A stretch of 64,000 nt of DNA from an uncultured Marinobacter sp. (GCF_946886895.1 NZ_CAMPJO010000007.1:124001-188000), one strand, 5' to 3'; shown: positions 36,684 to 45,976, numbered from the stretch's first letter. Numbers and translations are program-made. The notes: generated from the sequence alone by a model not told the origin.

Positions 36684-38197
36684 CAACACGCTCGCGACTT
36701 CCATTTTACATCGCCGTCCTTCTGCTCATTACTGCGGGCATTTCCCTCGCCGTGTGGCGTCACATCGAACTGGGCATTCCGTGGCTGACCGGTGAACAGC
36801 GGCCAATCTGGATGGTGGAGGCCCGTGTCGACTTCGATGCGACCAGTGGTCCGGTACTGGCCAGCCTGAATATACCAGAGCAACCACCCGGCTTTCAGAT
36901 CCTGAGCGAGCAGGCCGCTTCACCGGGCTACGGCTTTTCGATCATCGAGAAATCCGGCAGCCGCCGGGCGGAATGGACCAAGCGTGAAGCTTCCGGCCCG
37001 CAGACTCTGTATTTCAAGGCCCAGTTCGTACCCGATAGCGATGCCCGGACCGCACGCGCCTCCAGGCCCCCTGCAGCCCGGCAGACGTTCTGGGAGGAAC
37101 CCCAGGCCACCGCAGTCCGGGAAATACTGGACCAGGCCAAGGAGCGGTCCAGTACGCCAGAAAGTATGACACGGGAACTGATCCGGCTGATGCAGCCGGA
37201 CACACGCACCCAGAACACCATCCTTCTGGTGGCCGATGAAAACTATCTCCGGCTGCTGGTGGACATGCTCAACCATGCCGGCATTCCCGCCCGCACTGCG
37301 GACGGCCTGAAACTGGAAGATGCCCGCCGCCGGCAGGCACTGACCTCATTTCTGCAGATTCACAACGGTGAGCGCTGGCTGACGTTCGACCCGAAAACAG
37401 CCCGACAGGGCGTACCGGAAAACCTGCTGCTGTGGCGCCAGGGTTCCAGTTCATTACTGGATGTCGTGGGTGGCGACAACTCAGCAGTGAGTTTCTCTAT
37501 GCTCCGGCAAACAGTGCCCGCCCTGCAACTGGCGACCATGCGATCCGACACCAACGGGCTTGGTTTCCTGAGTTTTTACGAGCTCCCGATCGAAGAGCAA
37601 AGCATGTTTCGCATGCTTTTGCTCCTGCCTCTGGGGGCTTTAATGGTGGCCTTTATGCGGATTGTCATCGGCATCCGCACCTCGGGCACCTTCATGCCAG
37701 TGCTGATTGCCGTGGCCTTCGTGCAGACCACGCTGCTGCCGGGACTGATTGCCTTCCTCTCGGTGGTCGCCATTGGCCTGCTGATGCGTGGCTATCTGTC
37801 CAGCCTTAACCTGTTGCTGGTCTCGCGAATCTCCGCGCTGATCATCCTGGTTATCTTCATCACCGCCGGGCTGAGCATTATCGGCTATCAGATGGGATTC
37901 AACACGGGGATGACCGTCACCTTTTTCCCCATGGTGATCATTGCCTGGACGATTGAACGCATGTCCATCCTGTGGGAGGAGGAAGGCGCCCATGAGGTGT
38001 TTGTCCAGGGTACCGGCAGCCTGTTCGTGGCCATCTGTGCGTATCTGGTGATGGATGCTCCACTGGCCCGGCACCTCACCTTCAACTTCCCCGAACTGCA
38101 CCTGGTGATTCTGGGCCTGATCCTGCTGATGGGCCAGTACACCGGCTACAAACTCAGCGAGCTCAAGCGTTTCACGCCCATGAAGGTCTACGACTGA
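36680..38197 (+). CDS. Inactive transglutaminase fused to a multi-helix membrane domain
   Basis: A 505-residue inner-membrane protein. One N-terminal helix (LPFYIAVLLLITAGISLAVW) is followed by a periplasmic region of about 290 residues resembling the inactive transglutaminase domain (LLRLLVDMLNHAGIPARTADGL-like segment, then GERWLTFDPKTAR). A C-terminal 7-helix block follows (MFRMLLLLPLGALMVAFM and onward). These two domains together are the family normally found between a COG4067 protein and a RimK-like ligase. It starts with a GTG at 36680 that overlaps the previous stop, and it ends one base before the ligase gene. Confidence 0.87.
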   Translation: MTTRSRLPFYIAVLLLITAGISLAVWRHIELGIPWLTGEQRPIWMVEARVDFDATSGPVLASLNIPEQPPGFQILSEQAASPGYGFSIIEKSGSRRAEWTKREASGPQTLYFKAQFVPDSDARTARASRPPAARQTFWEEPQATAVREILDQAKERSSTPESMTRELIRLMQPDTRTQNTILLVADENYLRLLVDMLNHAGIPARTADGLKLEDARRRQALTSFLQIHNGERWLTFDPKTARQGVPENLLLWRQGSSSLLDVVGGDNSAVSFSMLRQTVPALQLATMRSDTNGLGFLSFYELPIEEQSMFRMLLLLPLGALMVAFMRIVIGIRTSGTFMPVLIAVAFVQTTLLPGLIAFLSVVAIGLLMRGYLSSLNLLLVSRISALIILVIFITAGLSIIGYQMGFNTGMTVTFFPMVIIAWTIERMSILWEEEGAHEVFVQGTGSLFVAICAYLVMDAPLARHLTFNFPELHLVILGLILLMGQYTGYKLSELKRFTPMKVYD

Positions 38198-38198
38198 T

Positions 38199-39146
38199 AT
38201 GGACTGGATTTCCCCGAGCACGCTGAATCGTCTGGGCATGCTGAACATGAACCGGCGCAATGTGGATTACATTGCCCGTTACAATGAACGGTCCTCCTAT
38301 CCGCTGGTGGACAACAAGCTGAAAACCAAGCTGGTGGTGGCGGAATACGATGTCAAAACCCCCAAGCTGCTTCAGGTGGTACGCCAGCAACATGAAATCT
38401 CCCACTTCCGGGAAATGGCAGAGGATCTGAGCGGGTTTGCCATCAAGCCGGCCAAGGGCTCCGGCGGCAAGGGGATTACCGTCATCACTGGCCGCGACGG
38501 CGAGGAGTATGTGAAAGCGTCCGGCGCCCGGGTGAATGCGCCGTTTCTGGAGCGCCACCTGACCAACATCCTCGCCGGCCTCTACTCACTGGCCGGCACC
38601 CCCGACGTTGCCATTGTCGAAAGCCTGGTCGAATCCGTTCCGTCTCTCGCCCGATACTCGTTCCAGGGGGTTCCGGACATCCGCATCATCGTGTTTCAGG
38701 GCTACCCGGTAATGGCGATGCTGCGGCTGGCAACCACAGCCTCGGATGGCAAGGCGAACCTGCATCAGGGCGCCGTGGGCGTTGGCCTGGATGTGGGCAC
38801 CGGCCGAGGCCTCAACGCGGTGCAGTTCAACCGCCCCATTACACTGCACCCGGATACCGGCTTGGCACTGGAGAACATTGCCATTGACGCCTGGCCCGAA
38901 ATGCTGGAAATGGCAGCCCGCTGCTACGAGGCAACTGGCCTGGGGTATATGGGGGTTGATCTGGTGGTCGACCATCGGGAAGGCCCGCTGTTACTGGAGC
39001 TGAATGCCCGTCCGGGGCTGGCGATCCAAATGGCTAATGGCCGAGGTCTGCTGCCTCGTCTGCGTACCATTGAGCGCCTGAAACGGCCACACTTTACGCC
39101 CGTCGAGCGTGCCAGCTACGCCATGAGGACCTTCGCGAGCCTGTAA
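38199..39146 (+). CDS. Alpha-L-glutamate ligase-like ATP-grasp protein
   Basis: A 315-residue RimK-related ATP-grasp protein. Core motifs are FAIKPAKGSGGKGITVI (ATP-binding loop), PDIRIIVFQGYPVMAM, HQGAVGVGLDVGTG and the metal-binding end GVDLVVDHREGPLLLELNARPGL. Family knowledge suggests ATP-dependent addition of Glu or another amino acid to a protein or peptide. The substrate is unknown. It is the last gene of the cassette and ends at a strong terminator. Confidence 0.9.
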   Translation: MDWISPSTLNRLGMLNMNRRNVDYIARYNERSSYPLVDNKLKTKLVVAEYDVKTPKLLQVVRQQHEISHFREMAEDLSGFAIKPAKGSGGKGITVITGRDGEEYVKASGARVNAPFLERHLTNILAGLYSLAGTPDVAIVESLVESVPSLARYSFQGVPDIRIIVFQGYPVMAMLRLATTASDGKANLHQGAVGVGLDVGTGRGLNAVQFNRPITLHPDTGLALENIAIDAWPEMLEMAARCYEATGLGYMGVDLVVDHREGPLLLELNARPGLAIQMANGRGLLPRLRTIERLKRPHFTPVERASYAMRTFASL

Positions 39147-39152
39147 AATAGA

Positions 39153-39189
39153 CACAAAAAAACCGGGGCTTCAGCCCCGGTTTTTTTGT
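39153..39189. terminator. Bidirectional intrinsic terminator
   Basis: Stem CCGGGGC (39163-39169) with GCCCCGG (39174-39180), loop TTCA, preceded by a run of A and followed by a run of T. It separates the ATP-grasp gene (plus) from the BCCT gene (minus). Confidence 0.95.
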
Positions 39190-39203
39190 GCTTTACAGAG
39201 CAG

Positions 39204-40793
39204 TCAGAGCTCTCCGCGCTCTATCAGCAGCTTGCGTTCATGGCTGAGCCCCTTGAGCAAGCCCCAGGTCATGATCAGCAGAACCAACGTGAACGGTAGC
39301 CCCGCCGTGATCGCCACAGCCTGAATCGCGCCCAGCGCATCCTCGCCACCACCGAAGATCAAAGCCGCCGCAATGACACCCTCCATGACAGCCCAGAACA
39401 CCCGCTGACTGACCGGCGCTTCAACCTTACCACCCGCGGTAATGCTGTCGATCACCAGGGAGCCAGAGTCCGAGGAGGTTACGAAAAACACCAGCACCAG
39501 CACAATGCCAATAAATGAGGTAATGGCGGTCAGAGAGATGTTCTCCAGCATCTGGAACATCGCCAGAGACACATCGGTGATGCCTTTATCCGCGAGTGCG
39601 CCAATATTGCTCTGAACCTGCTCCAGAGCGGTACCGCCAAAGGCACTCATCCAGACAACCGTAATGATCGTGGGAACGAGCAGAACAGCAGTGATGAACT
39701 CCCGAACCGTGCGGCCACGGGAAACCCGGGCAATAAACATCCCGACGAACGGTGACCAGGAAATCCACCATGCCCAGTAGAAGACCGTCCAACCGTGGAA
39801 CCAGGCCTCGTCTTCCCGACCGAACGGATTGCTCAGCGTCACCATATTGCCTACATAGCTGGACGACGTCGTCCACATGGTTTCAATAATGGTCATGGTG
39901 GGGCCGGCAAAGATGATGAAAAACAGCAGCAGTCCGGCCAGACCCATATTGATGTTACTGAGAACCTTGACACCGCCATCCAGGCCACGAACCACGGATA
40001 TCAGTGCCACAAAGGTGACCCCCGTGATAATAGCCATCTGAACGTTGACGCCCGAGGAAATACCGAACAGATAACTCAACCCGGAGGCGGCCTGTTGAGC
40101 CCCAAAGCCGAGTGACGTCGCCAGGCCGAAAATGGTGGCCAGTACCGCCAGGATATCAATGATGTGCCCGGGCCAGCCCCACACCCTGTCTTTCAGCAGC
40201 GGGAAAAACGCAGAGCGAATGGTCAGGGGCATATTCTTGTTGAACGCGAAAAACGCCAGCGACAACGCCACGATGGCGTAGATGGCCCATGGGTGCAGAC
40301 CCCAGTGGTACATGGTCGCGCCCATCGCCAGATCCGCGGCGGCGGGGGTATTGGCCTCGACGCCCAGTGGCGTTTTGTACCAACCGGTATAATAGGCAAC
40401 CGGCTCCGCCACCGCCCAGAACATCAGGCCGATGCCCATACCAGCGGCAAACAGCATGGCGAACCAGGACAGGGTGGAAAATTCCGGCTTGGCATCCATG
40501 CCACCCAGCCGTATCTTGCCGACCGGCATGAAAATCAGGGCCAGGGCCACCACCACAAAAATGTTCGCACTGAGCAGAAAAAACCAGTCAAAGGTTCCAA
40601 TAACACTCCACTTGACGCCATCCAGAAGCTTCATGGCCTCCGCCGGGAACATCAGCGTCCCCACGACAAACGCCACCACCAGGAAGGAACTGATCAGGAA
40701 TACCGGTGCATGTAAGTCGAGCCCTAACGGATTGATGTTATCCTGGCCCGCCACGTAGTCAGTTTGATATTCGTCTTTCACTGCTTCGCCCAC
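39204..40793 (-). CDS. BCCT family betaine/carnitine/choline transporter
   Basis: Sodium- or proton-coupled secondary transporter of compatible solutes, 529 residues with about 12 membrane helices. The family signature is FYWAWWISWSPFVGMFIARVSRGRTVREF, which holds the Trp-rich substrate pocket. Other segments are FAAGMGIGLMFWAVAEP and FGATSLGFG-like blocks. The GTG start at 40793 has a strong AGGAGG ribosome binding site 8 bases before it. The N- and C-terminal tails are short, so strong osmosensing domains are not obvious. It is divergent from the glutamate synthase-like gene. Confidence 0.94.
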   Translation of the reverse strand: MGEAVKDEYQTDYVAGQDNINPLGLDLHAPVFLISSFLVVAFVVGTLMFPAEAMKLLDGVKWSVIGTFDWFFLLSANIFVVVALALIFMPVGKIRLGGMDAKPEFSTLSWFAMLFAAGMGIGLMFWAVAEPVAYYTGWYKTPLGVEANTPAAADLAMGATMYHWGLHPWAIYAIVALSLAFFAFNKNMPLTIRSAFFPLLKDRVWGWPGHIIDILAVLATIFGLATSLGFGAQQAASGLSYLFGISSGVNVQMAIITGVTFVALISVVRGLDGGVKVLSNINMGLAGLLLFFIIFAGPTMTIIETMWTTSSSYVGNMVTLSNPFGREDEAWFHGWTVFYWAWWISWSPFVGMFIARVSRGRTVREFITAVLLVPTIITVVWMSAFGGTALEQVQSNIGALADKGITDVSLAMFQMLENISLTAITSFIGIVLVLVFFVTSSDSGSLVIDSITAGGKVEAPVSQRVFWAVMEGVIAAALIFGGGEDALGAIQAVAITAGLPFTLVLLIMTWGLLKGLSHERKLLIERGEL

Positions 40794-40864
40794 GTTTGGC
40801 GCCTCCTAATTGGGGTGAATCTTTTTCGGAATCGGAATTCAAACGTTACAAGTGCGTTATGATA

Positions 40865-40884
40865 ATGTTTTGACCTCAAAACAT
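40865..40884. promoter_or_regulatory. Perfect 20-bp palindrome between the BCCT and glutamate synthase-like genes
   Basis: ATGTTTTGA-CC-TCAAAACAT: 9-base perfect arms and a 2-base centre. It is 71 bp upstream of the BCCT GTG and 64 bp upstream of the plus-strand ATG, where an operator for both would lie. It is AT-rich and in an AT-rich spacer. No regulator gene is adjacent. Confidence 0.55.
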
Positions 40885-40948
40885 CAAAGATACGTAATAC
40901 CCGAAATACGCATTATCAGCATAGACCATCAGACCAACCGAGGTACCC

Positions 40949-42592
40949 ATGGAAAAAACGACAACCGTGCCGATTCGCTACTCCGTCTATGTCATCAGTC
41001 TTGCCGGCTTTTTCGTATCGCTAGCGCTGAGTATCTGGGCGAGCGAGGGCTACTGGGTTCCCGTCGTGTTCGCCCTTCTGGCAGCCGTGGGCACCTACGA
41101 TCTGTTGCAGAAAAAGCACACCGTCAGTCGCATCTATCCCATTCTGGCGAATGTCCGGTACTTTCTTGAGTCCATCGGCCCGGAGATCCGGCAATACTTC
41201 ATCCAGTCCGATACCGAGGAGCGTCCCTTTTCCCGGGAGCAGAGAGCCATCGTTTACCAGCGCGCAAAGAACGTGCTTGATAAACGGCCCTTCGGCTCCC
41301 AGCACGACATGTACGAGACGGGGTATGAGTGGATCAACCACTCCCTGACACCATCACGCCTGGCCGACAGCGACTTCCGCATCCTGATCGGCAAACATTG
41401 CAGGAAGCCATACAGCGCCAGCGTATTTAATATTTCCGCCATGAGTTTTGGCTCGCTCTCGGCCAACGCCATACTCAGCCTCAACACCGGTGCCAGGCTT
41501 GGCAATTTCTACCACGATACAGGCGAGGGCTCGATCTCACGCTACCATCGCCAGCCCGGCGGTGATCTGGTGTGGGAAATCGGCTCGGGGTACTTCGGCT
41601 GCCGACATAAGGACGGTTCGTTTAACGAAGAGATGTTCCGGGACAACGCGGCCCTCGACCAGGTGAAAATGATAGAGGTCAAACTATCCCAGGGCGCAAA
41701 GCCGGGGCATGGAGGCATATTGCCCGGCGCCAAGGTAACCACTGAGATTGCCGAAGCCCGGGGGGTGGCGCCGGGTGAAGACTGCGTGTCGCCTGCCCGC
41801 CACTCGGCATTTTCAACCCCGGTGGAGCTGCTCGAATTTGTGGATCACCTTCGAGAGCTATCTGGCGGTAAACCGGTAGGATTCAAGCTGGCCATTGGTC
41901 ATCCCTGGGAATGGTTTGGCATCGTCAAGGCCATGCTTGAAACCGGGCGCAAGCCAGACTTCATAGTCGTGGATGGCGGAGAGGGTGGCACCGGCGCGGC
42001 TCCGCTGGAGTTCATAAACCGGCTTGGCATGCCCATGACCGAAGCCCTCCTGTTGGTGCACAACACACTGGTGGGCACCAATCTTCGGGAATCCATCGCC
42101 ATTGGCGCAGCAGGCAAGATCACGTCCGCGTTCAACATCGCACGCACGCTGGCCCTGGGCGCGGACTGGTGCAATGCGGCCCGGGGCTACATGTTTGCTC
42201 TAGGGTGCATCCAGTCACTCAACTGCCACACCGGGCGTTGCCCCAGCGGCGTGGCCACTCAGGATCCCAGGCGTGGAAACAAGCTGGACGTGCAAGACAA
42301 GAGCCAGCGCGTGTACCACTTCCACAAAAATACTCTGGATGCCCTGCAAAACCTGCTGGAGGCTTCTGGCATACAGCACCCTTCAGAGCTTGGTCCCGAG
42401 CATATTGTCCGCCGGGTTTCCAGAGACGAGGCCCGCTCCTATATGGATCTCTTCCCGTTCCTCGAACCCGGCGCCCTTCTGGACGGTGAAACCGGGCTGG
42501 GCATCTACGACAAGTATTGGGAAGAAGCAAGCCCGGACACCTTCGATGCCCCCACCTTCATCCTTAAATTGCGAGAGACCAAACTCCGTTGA
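40949..42592 (+). CDS. FMN-binding glutamate synthase family protein (GltS domain 2-like)
   Basis: A 547-residue protein homologous to the synthase domain of glutamate synthase (COG0069). Two N-terminal membrane helices (SLAGFFVSLALSIWASEGYWVPVVFALLAAVG) anchor it. The FMN-domain blocks KPGHGGILPG, GFKLAIGHPWEW and FIVVDGGEGGTGAAPLEF are present. The 3Fe-4S cysteine pattern C-x5-C-x4-C is retained in CIQSLNCHTGRCPSG. There is no glutaminase domain or small subunit, so glutamine-dependent activity is unlikely on its own. Its physiological substrate and partner are unknown. Confidence 0.9.
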   Translation: MEKTTTVPIRYSVYVISLAGFFVSLALSIWASEGYWVPVVFALLAAVGTYDLLQKKHTVSRIYPILANVRYFLESIGPEIRQYFIQSDTEERPFSREQRAIVYQRAKNVLDKRPFGSQHDMYETGYEWINHSLTPSRLADSDFRILIGKHCRKPYSASVFNISAMSFGSLSANAILSLNTGARLGNFYHDTGEGSISRYHRQPGGDLVWEIGSGYFGCRHKDGSFNEEMFRDNAALDQVKMIEVKLSQGAKPGHGGILPGAKVTTEIAEARGVAPGEDCVSPARHSAFSTPVELLEFVDHLRELSGGKPVGFKLAIGHPWEWFGIVKAMLETGRKPDFIVVDGGEGGTGAAPLEFINRLGMPMTEALLLVHNTLVGTNLRESIAIGAAGKITSAFNIARTLALGADWCNAARGYMFALGCIQSLNCHTGRCPSGVATQDPRRGNKLDVQDKSQRVYHFHKNTLDALQNLLEASGIQHPSELGPEHIVRRVSRDEARSYMDLFPFLEPGALLDGETGLGIYDKYWEEASPDTFDAPTFILKLRETKLR

Positions 42593-42707
42593 GAATGACC
42601 ACGGGAAATTCGAAAAGCCTGTTTATTTTTGCCGTGGCCTGGTGTAGACTTCGCTCCCGCTAAGCCACTGAGATTTCTCTTAAGTTTCTCTTTGGCCACT
42701 GGCATTT

Positions 42708-42784
42708 CGGGGCGTAGCGCAGCTTGGTAGCGCATCTGCATGGGGTGCAGAGGGTCGCAGGTTCAAATCCTGCCGTCCCGACCA
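42708..42784 (+). tRNA. tRNA-Pro (anticodon GGG)
   Basis: A 77-nt cloverleaf. The acceptor arm CGGGGCG pairs with CGTCCCG (one G-U), and the gene encodes the CCA end. The anticodon stem TCTGC/GCAGA encloses the loop ATGGGGT, giving anticodon GGG for CCC proline codons. The T-arm loop GGTTCAAATCC is normal. A long terminator hairpin follows. Confidence 0.97.
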
Positions 42785-42793
42785 GATTCCCTA

Positions 42794-42831
42794 CACAAAG
42801 CCCGGGCCGAAAGGTCCGGGCTTTGTGCTTT
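42794..42831 (+). terminator. Intrinsic terminator after tRNA-Pro
   Basis: A 15-bp stem (42794-42808 with 42813-42827, one G-T pair) capped by a GAAA tetraloop and followed by CTTT. Confidence 0.9.
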
Positions 42832-42915
42832 CAGGTGTCCAAGTATTTATACAGCCACCCCTTGACGAACAAATACGCCGGCCCCAAACTGCAACGACTC
42901 CCCAGAGTCTCCATC

Positions 42916-43302
42916 ATGAACAGACGACATCCCAGCCACAGTCAGCCGTTAGCCACTTATCTCACTGGCCTGACGCTGATTATTCTGTTGTGTGCCCTGG
43001 TGTCAGGGGGCGCCCTCCGGGCTTCCCACACGGTTACCGTTAACCCCCAGTTTACCGTCGAACTCCAGCATCTGGTTGCTGTCAGCCACATCGAAAAAAT
43101 CAGAGTCGAAAAGCCCGATGCGGATTCAGACCGGGATCCAGAAAACGACCGCCACAGCCCGGTCTGGTTAATCGATGGCACCGACACTCTGACCAGACAG
43201 CTTACATCTGCCGATGGCGCACCCGGAATCGGCCTCCACGTCGGAGTGCCCTCTTCCCACAGCTTCTTTCGCCCGCCCCTTCGGGCTCCTCCCCTGTCCT
43301 GA
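42916..43302 (+). CDS. Small exported or membrane protein, function unknown
   Basis: A 128-residue ORF. The N-terminal helix YLTGLTLIILLCALVSGGAL is a likely signal or anchor. The remainder is polar, rich in His, Pro and Asp (PDADSDRDPENDR, then GVPSSHSFFRPP). I do not recognise a family. The ribosome binding site before the ATG at 42916 is weak. A small hairpin (43321-43338) separates it from secDF, so the two may still be co-transcribed. Confidence 0.55.
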   Translation: MNRRHPSHSQPLATYLTGLTLIILLCALVSGGALRASHTVTVNPQFTVELQHLVAVSHIEKIRVEKPDADSDRDPENDRHSPVWLIDGTDTLTRQLTSADGAPGIGLHVGVPSSHSFFRPPLRAPPLS

Positions 43303-43373
43303 TCTTCAATCGAGAATAACGACTGCCTTTTCGCAGTCTTTCGGCCAATTGATGCATTATTCAGGGGTTACCC

Positions 43374-45899
43374 ATGAAATCTTTGAGTTCACGGGCCATC
43401 GTTTATGGCCTGGTGATCGTGCTCGGTTTGTTGAGCGCATTGCCTAACCTTCTTCCCCGGGACCTTTCCGGGCGTCTGCCGGACTGGTATCTGCAGAATA
43501 CAATTGCCCTGGGGCTGGATCTGCAGGGCGGATCTCATCTGCTGCTGCAGACGGACACCCGGCAACTGATCACCAGTGAATACCAGACTGTTGCCGATGA
43601 ACTGGGTGACGCCCTTCGCACCGCCGGCATCCATTATGGCCGGCCGCTGGTATCCAGTGAGCGCGTCGAGATACCCCTGCGCACGCCCGAACAATGGCCG
43701 GAGGCAATCCGCCTGGCCCGCGATCTCGCCCGCGAAACCTCTGACGGCGTACGCCGGTTTGATGTGAATCAGCGTGACGGTCGGCTGATCCTGACGCTAA
43801 CAGACACCTGGCAGGAGGCGGTCACCAGGGATGCCGTTGAACGGAGCCTGGAAGTGGTTCGCCGGAGGCTCGACGAAACCGGTCTCGTTGACCCCAGCAT
43901 CACTCGCCAGGGAAGTGACGGTATCCTGGTCCAGATGCCGGGCGTCGCCGACCCGAGTGAAATCAGGACATTGCTGGGCACCACCGCCAAAATGACCTTT
44001 CACTGGGTAGCAGGCCGTCTTTCGGGAAGCGACGACACTATCATGATCCTGCCAGCGGCCTCAGAGGACCGTCATTATCAACTGGAACGACGGGTTGCCA
44101 TGGAGGGAGAACACATCCGGGACGCCCGCATGGCCTTCAATCCCTATACGGGTGAGCCCGTTGTCAATTTCAAACTGGATAACGAAGGCGCCCGCCTCTT
44201 TGGTGAGATGACGCGGAGCAATATCGGCCACGCACTCGCCATTGTACTGGACGACGAAGTACTGACCGCCCCGGTTATTCGTAGCGTGATTGGCGGAGGC
44301 AGTGGCGAGATCAGCGGCGCATTCACCACCAGAGAGGCCAGCAATCTGGCATTGCTCCTGAGGGCTGGCGCGTTGCCGGCCCCTCTTCATGTGGTGGAAG
44401 AGCGCACGGTAGGCCCGGACCTGGGCAGCGATGCCATCGCCATGGGCCTGACCACCGGCCTGCTGGGTGCGGCGATGGTCATTGCCTTCATGCTGGGGCT
44501 CTATGGGCGATGGGGTGCCATTGCCTGCGTTAGCCTGGCCGTGAACGTCGGGCTGCTCTTCGGCGTGTTGAGCCTGCTCGGTGCCACGCTGACGCTGCCG
44601 GGCATTGCCGGCATTATCCTCACGGTTGGCATGGCGGTAGACGCCAACATCCTGATCAATGAACGAATCCGGGAAGAATCCCGTCTGGGCAAGCCTGCCT
44701 GGATGGCTGTGAGAGAAGGGTTTGGCAAGGCTTATAGCACGATTCTCGATTCCAACCTGACCACCCTGATCGCCGTGAGCTTGCTGTTCCTGTTCGGCAG
44801 CGGGCCGGTCAGGGGGTTCGCTGTCACCATTGGCATTGGCTTGTTAACCTCGATGTTCACGGCCATTTCAGTCACCCGCCTGATCATGGAATGGCGCCTC
44901 CGTGGTCGCGAAAGAAAGCCGCTTGTCATCTCCGGGATAGCCGCACTGGATCGGCTCGGCCAGCGTGGCGTAAACTTTCTGCGCGGTCGTTTGGTGGGGT
45001 TGGCGGTGTCGGCGGTGTTGTCGGTTACGGCAATAGGACTGTTCGCATACCCGGGGCTTCACTATGGCGTGGATTTTACGGGTGGCACCGTTGTTGAGGT
45101 AAAAGCTGAAAGCGTATCAGTGGAGCAATTGCGGACAACGCTTCAAAGCCATGGCCTTGGAGACGCCTCCCTCCAGGAGTTCGGTACCGACGGGCGCTTC
45201 CTGATTCGCCTGCCCGTTGAACAGGGCGAGCCGGGGTCAACATCCGCCCAGGTGACAGCCCTGAAAACGGCGGTCACATCGGCGCAACCGGAAGCCGAAT
45301 TTTCACGGGTAGACATGGTTGGCCCGAAAGTCAGCGGGGGATTCAGTGACGCCACCATCCTGGCGGTCCTGCTGGCCGGCACCGGTATGCTGGCTTACCT
45401 CTGGTTCCGTTTCGAGTCCCACTTCGCGCTGGCCGCAACCGTGACCATTGCACTGGATTTGACAAAAACCATTGGTTTCTTTGTGCTGGCCGGCGTGGAA
45501 TTCAACCTGACGGCGGTGGCGGCATTGCTCGCGCTGATCGGCTACTCTGTCAACGACAAGGTGGTGGTATTTGATCGTATTCGGGAGAATTTGCGTAAAA
45601 CGCCGGAACGTCCAATGCTGGAACTACTGAACGAAAGCATTTCGTCAACGCTGACCCGAACCGTGTTTACCTCGGTGACCACGTTCCTCGCCCTGCTCCC
45701 CATGGGCATTGCCGGAGGGGCCGCTGTGGCCAGTTTCGCTCTTCCCATGCTGTTTGGCATCGTGATCGGTACCAGTTCGTCGGTGTTTATTGCATCGCCG
45801 ATTCTTTACTATCTCAGCCAACGACGCGCCCGAAAAGGTCTGGCGCAGTTGCGGCCCACGACTGAGGAACTTCGCCGTGAACTGGAGTTGATACCCTGA
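43374..45899 (+). CDS. secDF: Protein translocase subunit SecDF (fused)
   Basis: An 841-residue fusion of SecD and SecF, which use the proton gradient to help Sec-dependent export. The SecD part has LGLDLQGGSHLLLQTD, the periplasmic P1 region and AVDANILINERIREESRLG in the membrane domain. The SecF part begins after about residue 525, with GVDFTGGTVVEVKAE, and has IGYSVNDKVVVFDRIRENLRKTP. Each half has the six-helix pattern. In most gammaproteobacteria secD and secF are separate genes beside yajC, so a fused copy with no yajC nearby is unusual here. It may be an additional paralogue. Confidence 0.92.
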   Translation: MKSLSSRAIVYGLVIVLGLLSALPNLLPRDLSGRLPDWYLQNTIALGLDLQGGSHLLLQTDTRQLITSEYQTVADELGDALRTAGIHYGRPLVSSERVEIPLRTPEQWPEAIRLARDLARETSDGVRRFDVNQRDGRLILTLTDTWQEAVTRDAVERSLEVVRRRLDETGLVDPSITRQGSDGILVQMPGVADPSEIRTLLGTTAKMTFHWVAGRLSGSDDTIMILPAASEDRHYQLERRVAMEGEHIRDARMAFNPYTGEPVVNFKLDNEGARLFGEMTRSNIGHALAIVLDDEVLTAPVIRSVIGGGSGEISGAFTTREASNLALLLRAGALPAPLHVVEERTVGPDLGSDAIAMGLTTGLLGAAMVIAFMLGLYGRWGAIACVSLAVNVGLLFGVLSLLGATLTLPGIAGIILTVGMAVDANILINERIREESRLGKPAWMAVREGFGKAYSTILDSNLTTLIAVSLLFLFGSGPVRGFAVTIGIGLLTSMFTAISVTRLIMEWRLRGRERKPLVISGIAALDRLGQRGVNFLRGRLVGLAVSAVLSVTAIGLFAYPGLHYGVDFTGGTVVEVKAESVSVEQLRTTLQSHGLGDASLQEFGTDGRFLIRLPVEQGEPGSTSAQVTALKTAVTSAQPEAEFSRVDMVGPKVSGGFSDATILAVLLAGTGMLAYLWFRFESHFALAATVTIALDLTKTIGFFVLAGVEFNLTAVAALLALIGYSVNDKVVVFDRIRENLRKTPERPMLELLNESISSTLTRTVFTSVTTFLALLPMGIAGGAAVASFALPMLFGIVIGTSSSVFIASPILYYLSQRRARKGLAQLRPTTEELRRELELIP

Positions 45900-45976
45900 T
45901 GTCGGTGCACCCGCTCCGGATACCGGGCCACCTACCCAAAACGGAACTCAGGCGCGGAGGGGATTCCGAGGCATAA

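Noticed and set aside
42708..45899. tRNA-Pro plus secDF as an integrated genomic island
   Set aside because: No integrase, no direct repeat of the tRNA 3' end and no mobile genes are visible between the tRNA and merR.
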